Assembly (NCBI GenBank): GCA_018703155.1
Contig: JABJGS010000030.1
Location: forward strand, 1-43,242
Direction: 5' to 3'
DNA from: Francisellaceae bacterium
Lineage (GTDB): Bacteria; Pseudomonadota; Gammaproteobacteria; UBA6186; Azoamicaceae
DNA: 43,242 nucleotides
Positions 1-9,012 of this stretch are shown in pieces (position 1 is the first letter of the stretch; each line of letters begins with the position of its first letter). Under the pieces are notes generated by a model. It had not been told where the DNA came from and ran no database searches. It saw only the letters and a list, made by a program, of their open reading frames with translations. The position numbers were made by a program, and so were the translations under genes.

Positions 1-545
1 CCTGAGGCAAGGTTTATAGGCATGATATCAATTGTGCCAGTATTCGTTTTACGTTTTAGCGTGCCTTGTATATTACAAATAGCCTTATTGCTATTCTTGC
101 TATCCTTTATTGATGATGTATTAATATCCTCTAAAACATATGGCTCACGCACGATAACCGAAGTTCGGGTTTGTTGCTGTCCTTTTCCTTGAATTCTGTT
201 TGCTGCGCCATCGCCAGCTAGTGATGCTTCTCTAACGTATGTTACTAATCTATATGGTCTGCTGAGATCAGGGTTATCTGCATTTAAAGCAGTTACTAAT
301 AGGGAGTCTAATCTATTGCTAGCTAGATCTGGGGTGATTACTCCAGTTATTCCGGTTGTGGCAGCTATTAAAGTAGAAGAGAAGATATTTCTTTTACTTG
401 AGAGAACCTGCTCTTCTTGGGTGCCTACAACAATAACATCACCACCAGCAACATTTTTCTTTATTGCTGCAACTGCAGAAGCATTGGCTCCACTATTGCC
501 AACATTCCAAGTAACAGCTTTAATATCAACTTTATTTTCAGGCAT
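1..545 (-). CDS. Endonuclease/exonuclease/phosphatase-fold protein, inositol 5-phosphatase-like (N-terminal part, cut by window edge)
   Basis: The minus-strand frame is open from an ATG at 545 to the window edge, giving about 181 residues. It begins with a short leader and then TWNVGN (residues 12-17) and, after a spacer, VIVVGTQEE (about 37-45). These match the first two motifs of the EEP superfamily (catalytic Asn in TWN, metal-binding Glu in QE). The form GTQE is the one typical of inositol polyphosphate 5-phosphatases such as SHIP rather than of AP endonucleases. The later catalytic motifs (with His and Asp) would lie outside the window, so activity cannot be judged. If it is a 5-phosphatase it would act on host phosphoinositides as a secreted effector; this is inference. 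No signal peptide is seen. Other members of the fold (sphingomyelinase, nuclease) remain possible. Confidence 0.6.
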   Translation of the reverse strand, partial: MPENKVDIKAVTWNVGNSGANASAVAAIKKNVAGGDVIVVGTQEEQVLSSKRNIFSSTLIAATTGITGVITPDLASNRLDSLLVTALNADNPDLSRPYRLVTYVREASLAGDGAANRIQGKGQQQTRTSVIVREPYVLEDINTSSIKDSKNSNKAICNIQGTLKRKTNTGTIDIMPINLAS

Positions 546-684
546 ATGTTATAGCGAAACCCTATTGGTGTATATATTAATTAGACTGTCGATGATGGAG
601 AAAAGTTCATTTTTGTGTGTATGCACTAATTGGTTTTGTGCAATCCCAATAAGAAAACACAGCAGAGGGAAGGAAGAAAATATT

Positions 685-2819
685 TTAATATTTCAGATGA
701 ATAGATTTACAGAGCTCATTTCTTGAGATGGCTTTAGAATATGCATGACCTTGCATGTATCTGCAGTCACATTTTTTTAGAAATTCAATTTTCTCGGAAG
801 AATTCACCCCAACAGCAACAACCTCAATATTAAATTCTTTACTTAAACAAATTATTGACTTAATTACCCCTTCAACTTTTTCACCATTGCCAATACCTTC
901 AATTAAATCTCTAGATATCTTTATAGAGTCAATATTAATACTGATAATATTATCGATTACATTAACTCCTAAATTAAAATGATCTAAAATTATTTCGAAA
1001 CCATGTTCCTGCAATGAGTTGATATGATCAACAGCTTGCTCATTACCTGAAATTTTAGTTCCTGCTGGCATCTCAATGGAAAATTTTATTTTTTGTAACT
1101 TTATGGGAGTTAATGCTCCTATTAAATAGCTAACAACCCCGACATTAGAAAGTTGATTTAAAGATAGGTTTATAGAGAAAGTCAGGTCTAAAGTACCAAT
1201 TTTATCAATTAAATGTTCAATGTCATTTATAATACTGTCAATTTGCCATTTTGATATTTTAATAAGTTTATCTTGATCATCAATACCTTCTATGAATTTT
1301 TTTGCATCTATGGAAGCATTGTCATCCAAATTTATTTTCAACAACGATTCAACCGCAGTCATGTCACCTGTTTCAGAGTCAACAACCGGTTGATAAAGTA
1401 TTGCGAAATTATCGTCATTTATATTCTCCAACTTAGCAAGTATCTCCAATTCCTTTGAGGCTCTTTCTTGAATTTCCGCTGAAAAAAAACTAAACCTGTT
1501 TTTTCCGGAGTTTTTTGATTTATACATCGCCACATCAGCAGACTTCAAAAGTTCTGCAAAATTATCACCCGCCTCAGGATACATAGCAATTCCAACACTT
1601 GCTGATACGGAAACTATCATGTCTGAAATTGTTTTTATTTCTGATATAGATGAAATTATTTTATTTGCTATAGGAATAATACTTTCTGGAGTCGTCACAT
1701 CTGAAATCATAATGGCAAACTCATCACCACCCAATCTGGCAACTAAATTCTTACTTCCTACTGCATTTTTCAATTCATCAGAAACGGCTATCAGTAGCAA
1801 GTCACCGGCCTCATGTCCCAAAGTATCATTTACATTTTTAAAACCATCCAGGTCGATAAAAATCATCGCAATTCTTGTGTTTGTTTTTTTTGCTGTTTCA
1901 ACAGACAAATCACCGATTTCAATCAACAGATGTCTATTTGCTAATTTAGTCAAAGCATCATATCTTGCACGATGTATCAGTTTTTGTTCCAGTTCATGGC
2001 GCGCAGTTATATCTTCAAACATCAAGACTATTCCTGCTCGTTCCTGTCCTTCATCGACAATCCCGCCACAATTAATTTCTGCCGGAAATGTCTTGTTATT
2101 TTTGCCTTCGAACCAAGCACCATCAGTCCTATATGATGTTTTTGCGTCACTAAATATTAATGCTTTCAATTTGCACCAGTCTAACGTTGTATCGGAATTT
2201 ATTTTTTTAAGGTATGTTCCTATATGAGTTCCAATGAAGTCACTATTATTACCAGCTAAAAACTTTTCTGCAGCTGGGTTTGCGGTAACAATAACACCTT
2301 CATTATCAATTCCAAAAATTCCTTGTGCTGCACATTCCAGCAGTAACTCGTTTTGGTGACTAAGGGTTTCCAATTTAGTTAAAGCGTGATGCAGCTTTAA
2401 TGACTCTTGCTGTAGAGCCATTAACCACTTAACTTTTCCAATTAATGGTGCTGGCTTTATAGGCTTATATAAAAAGTCTACAGCGCCTTTTTGGAATCCT
2501 GAAAATTCAAGTTTTTTACTTATATCACTACCAGTAATGAATATAATTGGGACATTTTCTGTTTCTTTTCTACTTCTCAATATTTCAGCCAATTCAAAAC
2601 CATCTATATCTGGCATGAATATATCCAGCAAAATAACTGAGACGGCATGCTTTTGAGTTAATTCTAAGCCTTCCTTTCCAGATCTGGCACATAATATTTC
2701 ATGCCCCAGACCTTTAAGAATTTCTTCTAGTATTGCAGTTGTGTTTTTGCATCATCCACAATAAGGATTGTCTGCTTTTCTTCTTTAAATATTTCATTCT
2801 TAATTTCATTTAATTTCAT
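685..2819 (-). pseudogene. Response regulator-PAS-GGDEF-EAL protein, frameshifted, with degenerate EAL domain
   Basis: A receiver domain, a PAS domain, a GGDEF domain with intact motif (RLGGDEFA) and an EAL-like domain follow in order. The receiver start is in another frame: ATG at 2819 gives a start ending in TILIVDDAK, then hits a stop at 2727-2729. Adding one A to the five-A run (2744-2748 on the plus strand) restores DDAKNTTAILEEIL and joins it to the long frame, which contains the phosphoacceptor LLDIFMPDIDGFE. The GGDEF half looks able to make c-di-GMP. The EAL half does not look catalytic: EAL is ESL, the usual DDFGTGYSS region reads LDHFNLGVN and the EGVE region reads VGVNSS. It may bind c-di-GMP or simply be decaying. 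The frameshift could be a sequencing error, a recent mutation or recoding. Confidence 0.8.
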
Positions 2820-2976
2820 AATGTTTTCTTATCATAAAAACCTAGGTCATGCCTGTACAAGAAATTCTTAAAATAATTTAAACTCCATAAGTACTAGGAT
2901 AGTTAACCCTATAAACTTTGTGCATAATAAATTCCCCTCCCCTTCAATTATCAGATTGGTAGCATTCCTCTGGGCT

Positions 2977-3038
2977 CAAGTAATCCAGCACTGAACAGGC
3001 CGACCTAGCACGCGACCTTCCCGAAAGATTACACCTTG
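2977..3038. other. GC-rich fold, possible small structured RNA
   Basis: CAAGTAATC at 2977-2985 pairs with GATTA (3027-3031) plus CTTG (3035-3038), leaving a three-base bulge. The 41 bases between are much richer in G and C than the surroundings. Either strand could carry it. It did not match my memory of 6S RNA, 4.5S RNA, tmRNA or RNase P RNA, so no class is given. Confidence 0.25.
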
Positions 3039-4022
3039 ATTTGTTGTTTTCAGTAATTTTTTTTGGTAATAGTTTGGCTGTAAGATATTGAAAATCACAA
3101 CTAATTCACTCACTAACTTCCCCTGAAAAAATATAAAGTCATCAGCTTTGCTGCAAATACATATTTAAAAATACCATTAAATATTCTAATTTTTTTTTGT
3201 AAATTACAGCGACTATCTATAGAACTAAATATGAGAAAATAATAAGGTACAAAAAATTAAGATTACCTTCCATTAACATTTGAACTAACATGCCCAACAA
3301 GCCTGCACCACAAGGGCTACCTGACCAACCGTGAATGTCAAGTATTTTTCAAATATATGTTATGTATCTGTTGCACCATTGTGAAGTACATAACCAATAT
3401 GGGTGTTGTAAATACATTTCACCGGCATCATTAATGAAAATCACCAACCATTATCTAATTTAAAAATAAAACTAATTTTTTAGAGTTATCACGCAGAGAT
3501 AGTTAGGGTGAAATATCCCTAGCCTTCAAATTATATAAAGAGACTCTTTAGTTATTTCCAGGTGGGTTTGCTCGCAGCGAGAGTATAACACCACCCTTAT
3601 ATTACATATGAACCATTATGATACGAATAATATTCTGCAAATTATATTAATAATCTGCAAACATATGCGCCAACGGCCCCACAAAGGCATTGCCGGTTTT
3701 TAGTTATAAAAAACAATGACTTAGCCTTAAACATGAGCATATACGCTCTAAAAATGAAAATATCTATTCAGTCGTATGCTCATCCATATGGTGAGCCATG
3801 AAGACGCCAACCTCAGCATTGTACCTATGTCGACATTAAAGCTAAGCTCTCCTAACCTTGATAGATAATTATAGAAATCAATTATTTTTGAATCGACTAG
3901 CTACTATTTTCGTTATAGAAGCCTTTATTGATCTTCATCCTGAATACACATAAATTTTAACGATTTATACCAACATAAAATAAGAAATGTAAAACTCATT
4001 TAGCCAGCAACATCACAAAATT

Positions 4023-4031
4023 TGCTATACT
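4023..4031 (+). promoter_or_regulatory. Possible extended -10 box for the transporter-peptidase gene
   Basis: TGCTATACT lies about 35 bases before the ATG at 4066 and looks like an extended -10 element (TGn plus TATACT). No good -35 box is visible at the right distance, which an extended -10 promoter can tolerate. In such AT-rich DNA chance matches are common. Confidence 0.3.
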
Positions 4032-4065
4032 ATAATTGTTGTTTTATATTAGATAACCCATCAAA

Positions 4066-6258
4066 ATGCGAAACAGATATCCACAAATCAAAAAACACTG
4101 TTGTGCCATTCTGAAATCATATTCTGAAATAATCTTATTTGACTCCTCTATAGTTGGCTTTTTTTTATTATTAGTTACTTTTTTAAATCCTAATATTGGT
4201 TTGTCAGGCCTTATTGCTATTATTGCCGCCTATATTTTTGCCTGTATCACCAAAATGAATGTTAATTTTACAAGTCCAAATGTTTTCACCTGTAATACCG
4301 TGTTGGTCGGTTTATCTATTGGCTATTTTTATGAATTAACTTGGCTTGTTTTATTTCTTGTTATTTGTAGTGGAATTTTTTCTTTTATTGCAACAGCAGC
4401 ATGTGCCAATTTTTTTTCTAAATACTTATCGATCACTACGTTAAGTTTACCATTTGTGGTTATTAGTAGTAGTGCATATTTTGAATCTCATGGATATTTA
4501 TTACTACAACCACCAGAAATATTTAAATATGAAGCTATATTGTCTTCAGCTCTTAATAATTATTTAGCCTTGCCTTCCTGGTTATATGGTTTTTTCTTAG
4601 CCTTAGGAACTATAGTTTTTACTAGTAACTTGCTAGGAGGGATGATCGTTGCCATAGTTCTTGCTTTTTATTCCAGAATTTTGTTTTTCTTAGCACTGTT
4701 TGGTTATTTATTGGGCTCTACTGTCGCAGGATTGTTAACAAATAGCTTAGAGGTAACTTATTTACATCTTAGCAACTTTAATTATATTTTAGTCGCAATA
4801 GCTTTAGGTGGTATTTTTTGTGTGCCCAGCCCCAAATCATTACTAATAGCCAGTCTTGCGATCATGATTTCAACTTTTGTTTTGCATATTACGGATTTAA
4901 TGCAAGTTGACTACGGCATTATATCATTTAATTTAGCATTTAATATTGTGACCCTATTTTTCCTTTATCTATTGAAGATGTTGGAATTCCCTCTGCTTAA
5001 TCAAATAAGCCTAAGTACTCCAGAAGCAACTTTAGATTACTATATTTGTAACGGAAAACGATTTGAAGGAGGTGGTCAACGCCGACTGAAATTACCTTTT
5101 TCTGGCGCTTGGTTGGTATGGCAAGGTATAGATGGTCCTTGGACACATAAAGGATGCTGGAAATATGCCTTTGATTTTGTAATCTGTAAAACAGATCATT
5201 TACAACCAGAAGAAACACAAAATTTAGTTGGATATGAACTAGTTAATCGAGGATTATATAAAAATAATATAAATAATTTAAATGATTATTACGCTTTCAA
5301 GCAAAAAGTATTTTCGCCTGATAAAGGGCGAATCGTTCATGTTGTTTTCCATTTACCTGACAATAAACCAGGTATAGTAGATCGAGAGAATAATTGGGGA
5401 AATTTAATTATCCTTGAAAGCGGTTCAGGATATTTTATTGAAATTTCACATTTTGCTCAGAACTCAATAGTCGTTAAAGTTGGTGACTGGGTAGCTGCAG
5501 GAGACTTATTAGGTTTATGTGGAAATTCAGGTTATTCACCCAGGCCGCACATCCATATACAGGTCCAACCTAATGATGCAATTGGCGCAACTACTATAGC
5601 TTTTTGTTTTCAGGGTTATGCGGTTAATAATAATTTTATAAATGCAGGAGTTCCTGAAACAGGTCAAATTCTAACCCCAATAACTATGGAATCTAAATTA
5701 GATGGCAAAACCAACCTAGGTTTTCAACAAACCCTACGTTTCATTGACAAGTCAAATACTAATACTACAGAAGAAAATATTGTATTTAAAGTTGACATGA
5801 ATGAATCATCTGAATTTTACCTTGGCTCAAAGCAAGGACGACTTTATTTCGGTAAAGAATCTCATTGTTTTTATTTTTATCGAATGGAAGGCCATGACCC
5901 ATGGCTATCATTCATTTTTGCAGCTTTACCTCACATACCTTTAAGTTACTCTGCCGATATGACATGGCAAGACAACTTACCCATTACATGTCTTAAGCAA
6001 GGTTTCATCAAGCATTGGTATCATTTCATCCAAATGTTCAATCATAATTTTGGAGAAATACGCTATAATGCACATTGGGAAACCCCTACAATTATAAAGG
6101 GATCTTTAGCATTTGGCTCACAGCACTATCCAATTAAAGTTGTTTTAGAGGATGGATGTGGGTTTAAAAGTTTTCAGATCGGTGAGAAAAAAATTGAAAG
6201 AATCGAATCTATACCTGAACCCCACCCTGCTGATAAAGGAAATCCGGTGTTGCATTGA
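4066..6258 (+). CDS. Urea transporter domain fused to M23 (LytM-like) peptidase domain
   Basis: Residues about 25-305 are an integral membrane domain of about ten helices with signatures of the urea transporter (SLC14/UT) family, in two halves: NVFTCNTVLVGLSIG and a similar NFNYILVAIALGG. After a linker, residues about 340-500 are an M23 zinc metallopeptidase domain: WTHKGCWKYAFDF gives the first zinc ligands (H361 and D370), SHF a conserved His (H462), and PHIHIQV the HxH motif (H495, H497). M23 enzymes cut peptide cross-links in cell walls or small peptides. The last 200 residues are not recognised. The fusion suggests channel and peptidase work together, perhaps exporting or gating a small product; that is inference. 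The gene stands alone, with gene-poor DNA upstream and a weak ribosome site. Confidence 0.8.
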   Translation: MRNRYPQIKKHCCAILKSYSEIILFDSSIVGFFLLLVTFLNPNIGLSGLIAIIAAYIFACITKMNVNFTSPNVFTCNTVLVGLSIGYFYELTWLVLFLVICSGIFSFIATAACANFFSKYLSITTLSLPFVVISSSAYFESHGYLLLQPPEIFKYEAILSSALNNYLALPSWLYGFFLALGTIVFTSNLLGGMIVAIVLAFYSRILFFLALFGYLLGSTVAGLLTNSLEVTYLHLSNFNYILVAIALGGIFCVPSPKSLLIASLAIMISTFVLHITDLMQVDYGIISFNLAFNIVTLFFLYLLKMLEFPLLNQISLSTPEATLDYYICNGKRFEGGGQRRLKLPFSGAWLVWQGIDGPWTHKGCWKYAFDFVICKTDHLQPEETQNLVGYELVNRGLYKNNINNLNDYYAFKQKVFSPDKGRIVHVVFHLPDNKPGIVDRENNWGNLIILESGSGYFIEISHFAQNSIVVKVGDWVAAGDLLGLCGNSGYSPRPHIHIQVQPNDAIGATTIAFCFQGYAVNNNFINAGVPETGQILTPITMESKLDGKTNLGFQQTLRFIDKSNTNTTEENIVFKVDMNESSEFYLGSKQGRLYFGKESHCFYFYRMEGHDPWLSFIFAALPHIPLSYSADMTWQDNLPITCLKQGFIKHWYHFIQMFNHNFGEIRYNAHWETPTIIKGSLAFGSQHYPIKVVLEDGCGFKSFQIGEKKIERIESIPEPHPADKGNPVLH

Positions 6259-6310
6259 TCCATTACATTTTGGTGAGTAAGATACTTTTCAACTTTTTCC
6301 ACAACCTCAA

Positions 6311-6487
6311 ATGCCAGAAGAAGCTGTTCAAATATTTAAAACATGCCTGAAAAATAATGAACATGCCACCTTATCAACTCAATTAGTAGAATCAAGAGAA
6401 AGAGAATTAGAGGCTCATACTGCACAACATGCAAATGTAGCAACTAATAACAACGAAACAGCCGCAGCCCCAAGACCACCTTTTTAG
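6311..6487 (+). CDS. Possible small protein or gene remnant, 58 residues
   Basis: An ATG at 6311 opens a 58-codon frame ending in a proline-rich tail (AAAPRPPF). The frame is open a little further upstream (to 6281) and the codons look coding (charged, helix-forming, Glu/Gln/Asn-rich). No clear ribosome site precedes it. It begins 52 bases after the transporter-peptidase stop and may be the 3' end of a decayed gene. No family recognised. Confidence 0.25.
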   Translation: MPEEAVQIFKTCLKNNEHATLSTQLVESRERELEAHTAQHANVATNNNETAAAPRPPF

Positions 6488-6965
6488 TACTTTCATATAC
6501 TACACTTCAGTATTATGCTTTGATAGAAGTATCATGCTGATTTTAAGAACAACATTGTTAAGAGTTAGATGAACTCTTCTATGTTTAATTATCATTTTTC
6601 TTATTTGAAATTTTCATCATCTAATCCATGGTTTTACGTGAGCCCCCAATAAGTGTGTGCGCAATAAAATACTGAAGCAAACACACTTTCGAAGTTTATG
6701 CTGATAAAGGAAATGTGCTGGTATATTAGTTCTAGAAAGGTGGGAGCCAATAGTTCCGTATACGTTTAATTCTCTTAAATTTTCCCTATAGTTGTATACT
6801 CACCTTATATAGATGAAGTAAATCAGTTATGCATTATTTCATTTATAAATACTCTGATTTATAAATTATTTTATAATTACATTCACACACAATTGACCTA
6901 GGTGTCCGACTATGATTAAGTGTCATAATAATAACAGTTTAGAAGTAAACATCTAAGGAATAACT
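6488..6965. other. Intergenic region with a short echo of the upstream gene end
   Basis: About 480 bases without a convincing gene. Near 6699-6729 the 15 bases GCTGATAAAGGAAAT repeat the 3' end of the transporter-peptidase gene (6228-6258), followed by different bases and a stop in the matching frame (ADKGNVLVY against ADKGNPVLH). This may be a trace of a lost tandem copy or chance. Nothing else was seen. Confidence 0.35.
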
Positions 6966-7331
6966 ATGAATTTGACTTTAAGCGAAAAACAAGACGTAAC
7001 ATTAACATTGAGGATGGGCCGTAAAACACAGTTAGCATTAAAAACAATAATCAATTCTGTTTTTGCCTTTTCATTAATTCCCTGGTTTGCTGTTGTTATC
7101 ATTATTGGCATGGGTGGCGGGATGCCAGAATATAACCTTGCAGCTCAATCGGCACAATATTCAATTTTTACATACCCTTTATTCTGTATTATAGGTATTT
7201 ACGGCAGTATCTCGTATTCATGCAGGGGCAACGCTTTGAAAGCACTTCAATTTGCACTAGCCCCAGCAACATCGTGGATTTGGCTTGGCATATCACTTCT
7301 TATATGGCGTTGCAACCCTGGAATTTTATAA
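6966..7331 (+). CDS. Small membrane protein of unknown function
   Basis: A 121-residue protein with a polar start of about 30 residues and then three probable membrane segments (about 31-49, 65-82 and 93-113), with a GMGGGMPEYN loop between the first two. The ribosome site AAGGA sits 6 bases before the ATG, so the start is well supported. A perfect 14-bp hairpin follows the gene. No family was recognised, and the next gene (SDR) has its own leader, so this is probably a single-gene unit. Confidence 0.65.
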   Translation: MNLTLSEKQDVTLTLRMGRKTQLALKTIINSVFAFSLIPWFAVVIIIGMGGGMPEYNLAAQSAQYSIFTYPLFCIIGIYGSISYSCRGNALKALQFALAPATSWIWLGISLLIWRCNPGIL

Positions 7332-7365
7332 GGAACTTTATCGAAGTAGATAATTTTCTATATTC

Positions 7366-7399
7366 TTAGTTTGGGATGGTTAGAGCCATCCCAAACTAA
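7366..7399. terminator. Perfect 14-bp hairpin after the small membrane protein
   Basis: TTAGTTTGGGATGG (7366-7379) pairs perfectly with CCATCCCAAACTAA (7386-7399) around a six-base loop. No long T run follows, so it may act with flanking AT-rich DNA as a weak terminator or as an mRNA 3' stabiliser. Confidence 0.6.
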
Positions 7400-7532
7400 T
7401 GTAAGAACCCTCCCTCTTTATTTTTACAGTACAACACAGCACAATAAGCATTTTTCCACCTTATAGTAAATTGACAAAATTCAAACTCGAAAGCACAATA
7501 GTCTCATATCAAATACTCTATAGGTAAGCGCC

Positions 7533-8282
7533 ATGAAAAATAAAGTTGTCATTGTTACTGGTGGAAGTCGCGGTATTGGAGCTGGCATTACACAGCTCTT
7601 CCTTGAAAAAGGTGCGAAAGTAGTTGTTAGTTATCACAGCAATACAACTGCTGCTGAACAACTACAAAAGGAATTAAAACACTTTTATAAATCACTTCAA
7701 TTTGTCCAGTCGGATATTGGCTTGTCAGAGGATAGAAAAAATTTAATTGAAAGCACATTGTCACACTTTGGTAGAATTGATTCATTGGTTAATAATGCAG
7801 GTATTTCTGCACGAGGCAGCTTTTTAAAAGGATCAGAAGAAGAATTTGACGCAATTATTCGAACTAATTTAAAAGGACCTATTTTTCTAGCTCAGTCATG
7901 CGCTAAACATATGATTGGAAATAGCATAAAGGGTAGTATTATTAATATTGGCTCTGTTTCTGGGCATAGACCCAATGCGCCTACTTCATATTGTGCAGCA
8001 AAAGCTGGTCTTACGATGGCAACGCAAACTATGGCCTTAAAACTTGGTTCTCATGGGATCAGAGTTAATACGGTTACACCGGGCACAATAAAATCAGGTA
8101 TGAATAGAAGGGTTTGGCAAGATGCTCCAGAAAAATGGGAGGTGGCAGTACAATCTATGCCTTTAAAGCGAGGGGGGACACCACTTGAACTTGCCTCTGC
8201 CGTTGTGTACCTAGCATCGGATGATGCTTCTTATATAACTGGAAGTGAATTAGTAGTTGATGGTGGGTACTTAATTAGATAG
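7533..8282 (+). CDS. Short-chain dehydrogenase/reductase (SDR), FabG-like
   Basis: A 249-residue classical SDR of normal length. It shows the cofactor-binding TGGSRGIG (9-16), NNAG (87-90), and the catalytic Ser near 141 with Tyr153 and Lys157 in SYCAAKAG. The end ITGSELVVDGGYLI is typical of the family. It should reduce or oxidise a carbonyl/alcohol with NAD(P)H, but the substrate cannot be told from sequence. It is not in a fatty-acid gene cluster, so it is more likely an accessory reductase than the housekeeping FabG. An ATG with a modest upstream site (TAGGTAAG) is used. Confidence 0.9.
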   Translation: MKNKVVIVTGGSRGIGAGITQLFLEKGAKVVVSYHSNTTAAEQLQKELKHFYKSLQFVQSDIGLSEDRKNLIESTLSHFGRIDSLVNNAGISARGSFLKGSEEEFDAIIRTNLKGPIFLAQSCAKHMIGNSIKGSIINIGSVSGHRPNAPTSYCAAKAGLTMATQTMALKLGSHGIRVNTVTPGTIKSGMNRRVWQDAPEKWEVAVQSMPLKRGGTPLELASAVVYLASDDASYITGSELVVDGGYLIR

Positions 8283-8340
8283 CCTGACAAACAGATTCAT
8301 TGTGACAAATAGAAAGATATGGTTTATTTGCTAGTTAAGC

Positions 8341-8346
8341 TATAAT
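8341..8346 (+). promoter_or_regulatory. Possible -10 box before the shikimate-kinase-like gene
   Basis: TATAAT, a consensus -10 hexamer, lies about 30 bases before the ATG at 8377. No clear -35 hexamer lies 16-18 bases upstream. It would start transcription in the 94-base gap after the SDR gene. Confidence 0.3.
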
Positions 8347-8376
8347 CATAGCTCAACATCGAGATAGGAACATTTC

Positions 8377-8886
8377 ATGGCTAATTGCAAACGAATATTT
8401 ATCATAGGCCATTCTGGTGCAGGAAAGGGTGTTTTGGCAGAAGAACTTGCAAAGGAATTGGATTGGAAATTTATTAATGCTGATATTATAGGAGCTGCAG
8501 GTCAAATTGGTCGCAAACTATCTGAAGTAATTGGAAAAGAGGGCGAAAAATTATTACATATCTGCCAACATGAAATACTATCTCACTTATGTAGCCAAGA
8601 AAATATTGTTGTAACTACTGACGAAAGTGTGATTTCTAGTGATAAATGTAAAGAGATACTTGGAAAAGAATTCACAGTACTCCTTGAAGTTGGCACTTCT
8701 ATACAAGTTGATAGGCTTTCAAATTACCGACCATTACTACCTGTCAAAGATTTCCATGAGTTCCTAGAAAAGATTCATTTAGAATTTGACACTTCATATA
8801 AAGATGTATCAAACTTTTCATTAAGTTCAGATAATGGCGATATTAACAAACATGTAAAAAGTATTTTACATGCTATGAAAATGTAA
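8377..8886 (+). CDS. Shikimate-kinase-like P-loop kinase, divergent
   Basis: A 169-residue protein with an N-terminal P-loop GHSGAGKG (11-18) and the length and helix pattern of shikimate kinases, including an EGEKLLHICQHEIL stretch like the EGExxFRxxE region of AroK. The family's usual glycine-rich substrate motif (GGG) is replaced by TTDESV, and the usual DxD after strand two reads NADIIG. The true AroK function is therefore doubtful; it may phosphorylate another small molecule. TAGGAA serves as ribosome site 7 bases before the ATG. It is 94 bases after the SDR gene, and the two may be co-transcribed. Confidence 0.6.
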   Translation: MANCKRIFIIGHSGAGKGVLAEELAKELDWKFINADIIGAAGQIGRKLSEVIGKEGEKLLHICQHEILSHLCSQENIVVTTDESVISSDKCKEILGKEFTVLLEVGTSIQVDRLSNYRPLLPVKDFHEFLEKIHLEFDTSYKDVSNFSLSSDNGDINKHVKSILHAMKM

Positions 8887-9012
8887 ATTTGATTTCATCT
8901 TATTTGCAGCATTATTTTAAGAGAGGCGTCAGACAGGATGTCTAAGTAATAAAGGAAAACAGCCCTCCATAAATCACCTGTATGATAAATAAGTTAGAAC
9001 ATACTTTTTAAA

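Larger units (their letters stand above)
2820..4065. other. Gene-poor region of about 1.25 kb with hairpins
   Basis: No convincing gene lies here. A GC-richer segment at about 2950-3040 can fold (separate entry). A second hairpin at 3561-3595 has GGTGG pairing with CCACC around an inner CTCG-CAG-CGAG loop. At about 3683-3711 CGGC and GCCG enclose a 14-base loop followed by five T, a weak terminator-like shape. A tiny frame (3290-3334, 14 codons, proline-rich) is too short to call. No tRNA cloverleaf or rRNA was recognised. Confidence 0.5.

Noticed and set aside
316-726. Plus-strand open frame across the phosphatase-like gene
   Set aside because: It is antisense to a frame with clear EEP motifs and has no ribosome site or family features.
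1619-2227. 202-codon plus-strand frame inside the GGDEF gene
   Set aside because: Shadow of the GGDEF-encoding strand; its sequence has no family features.
2977-3038. Reading the GC-rich fold as 6S, 4.5S or an Alu-like RNA
   Set aside because: A short resemblance to Alu/7SL-type sequence is too weak, and the conserved cores of 6S and 4.5S RNA were not found.
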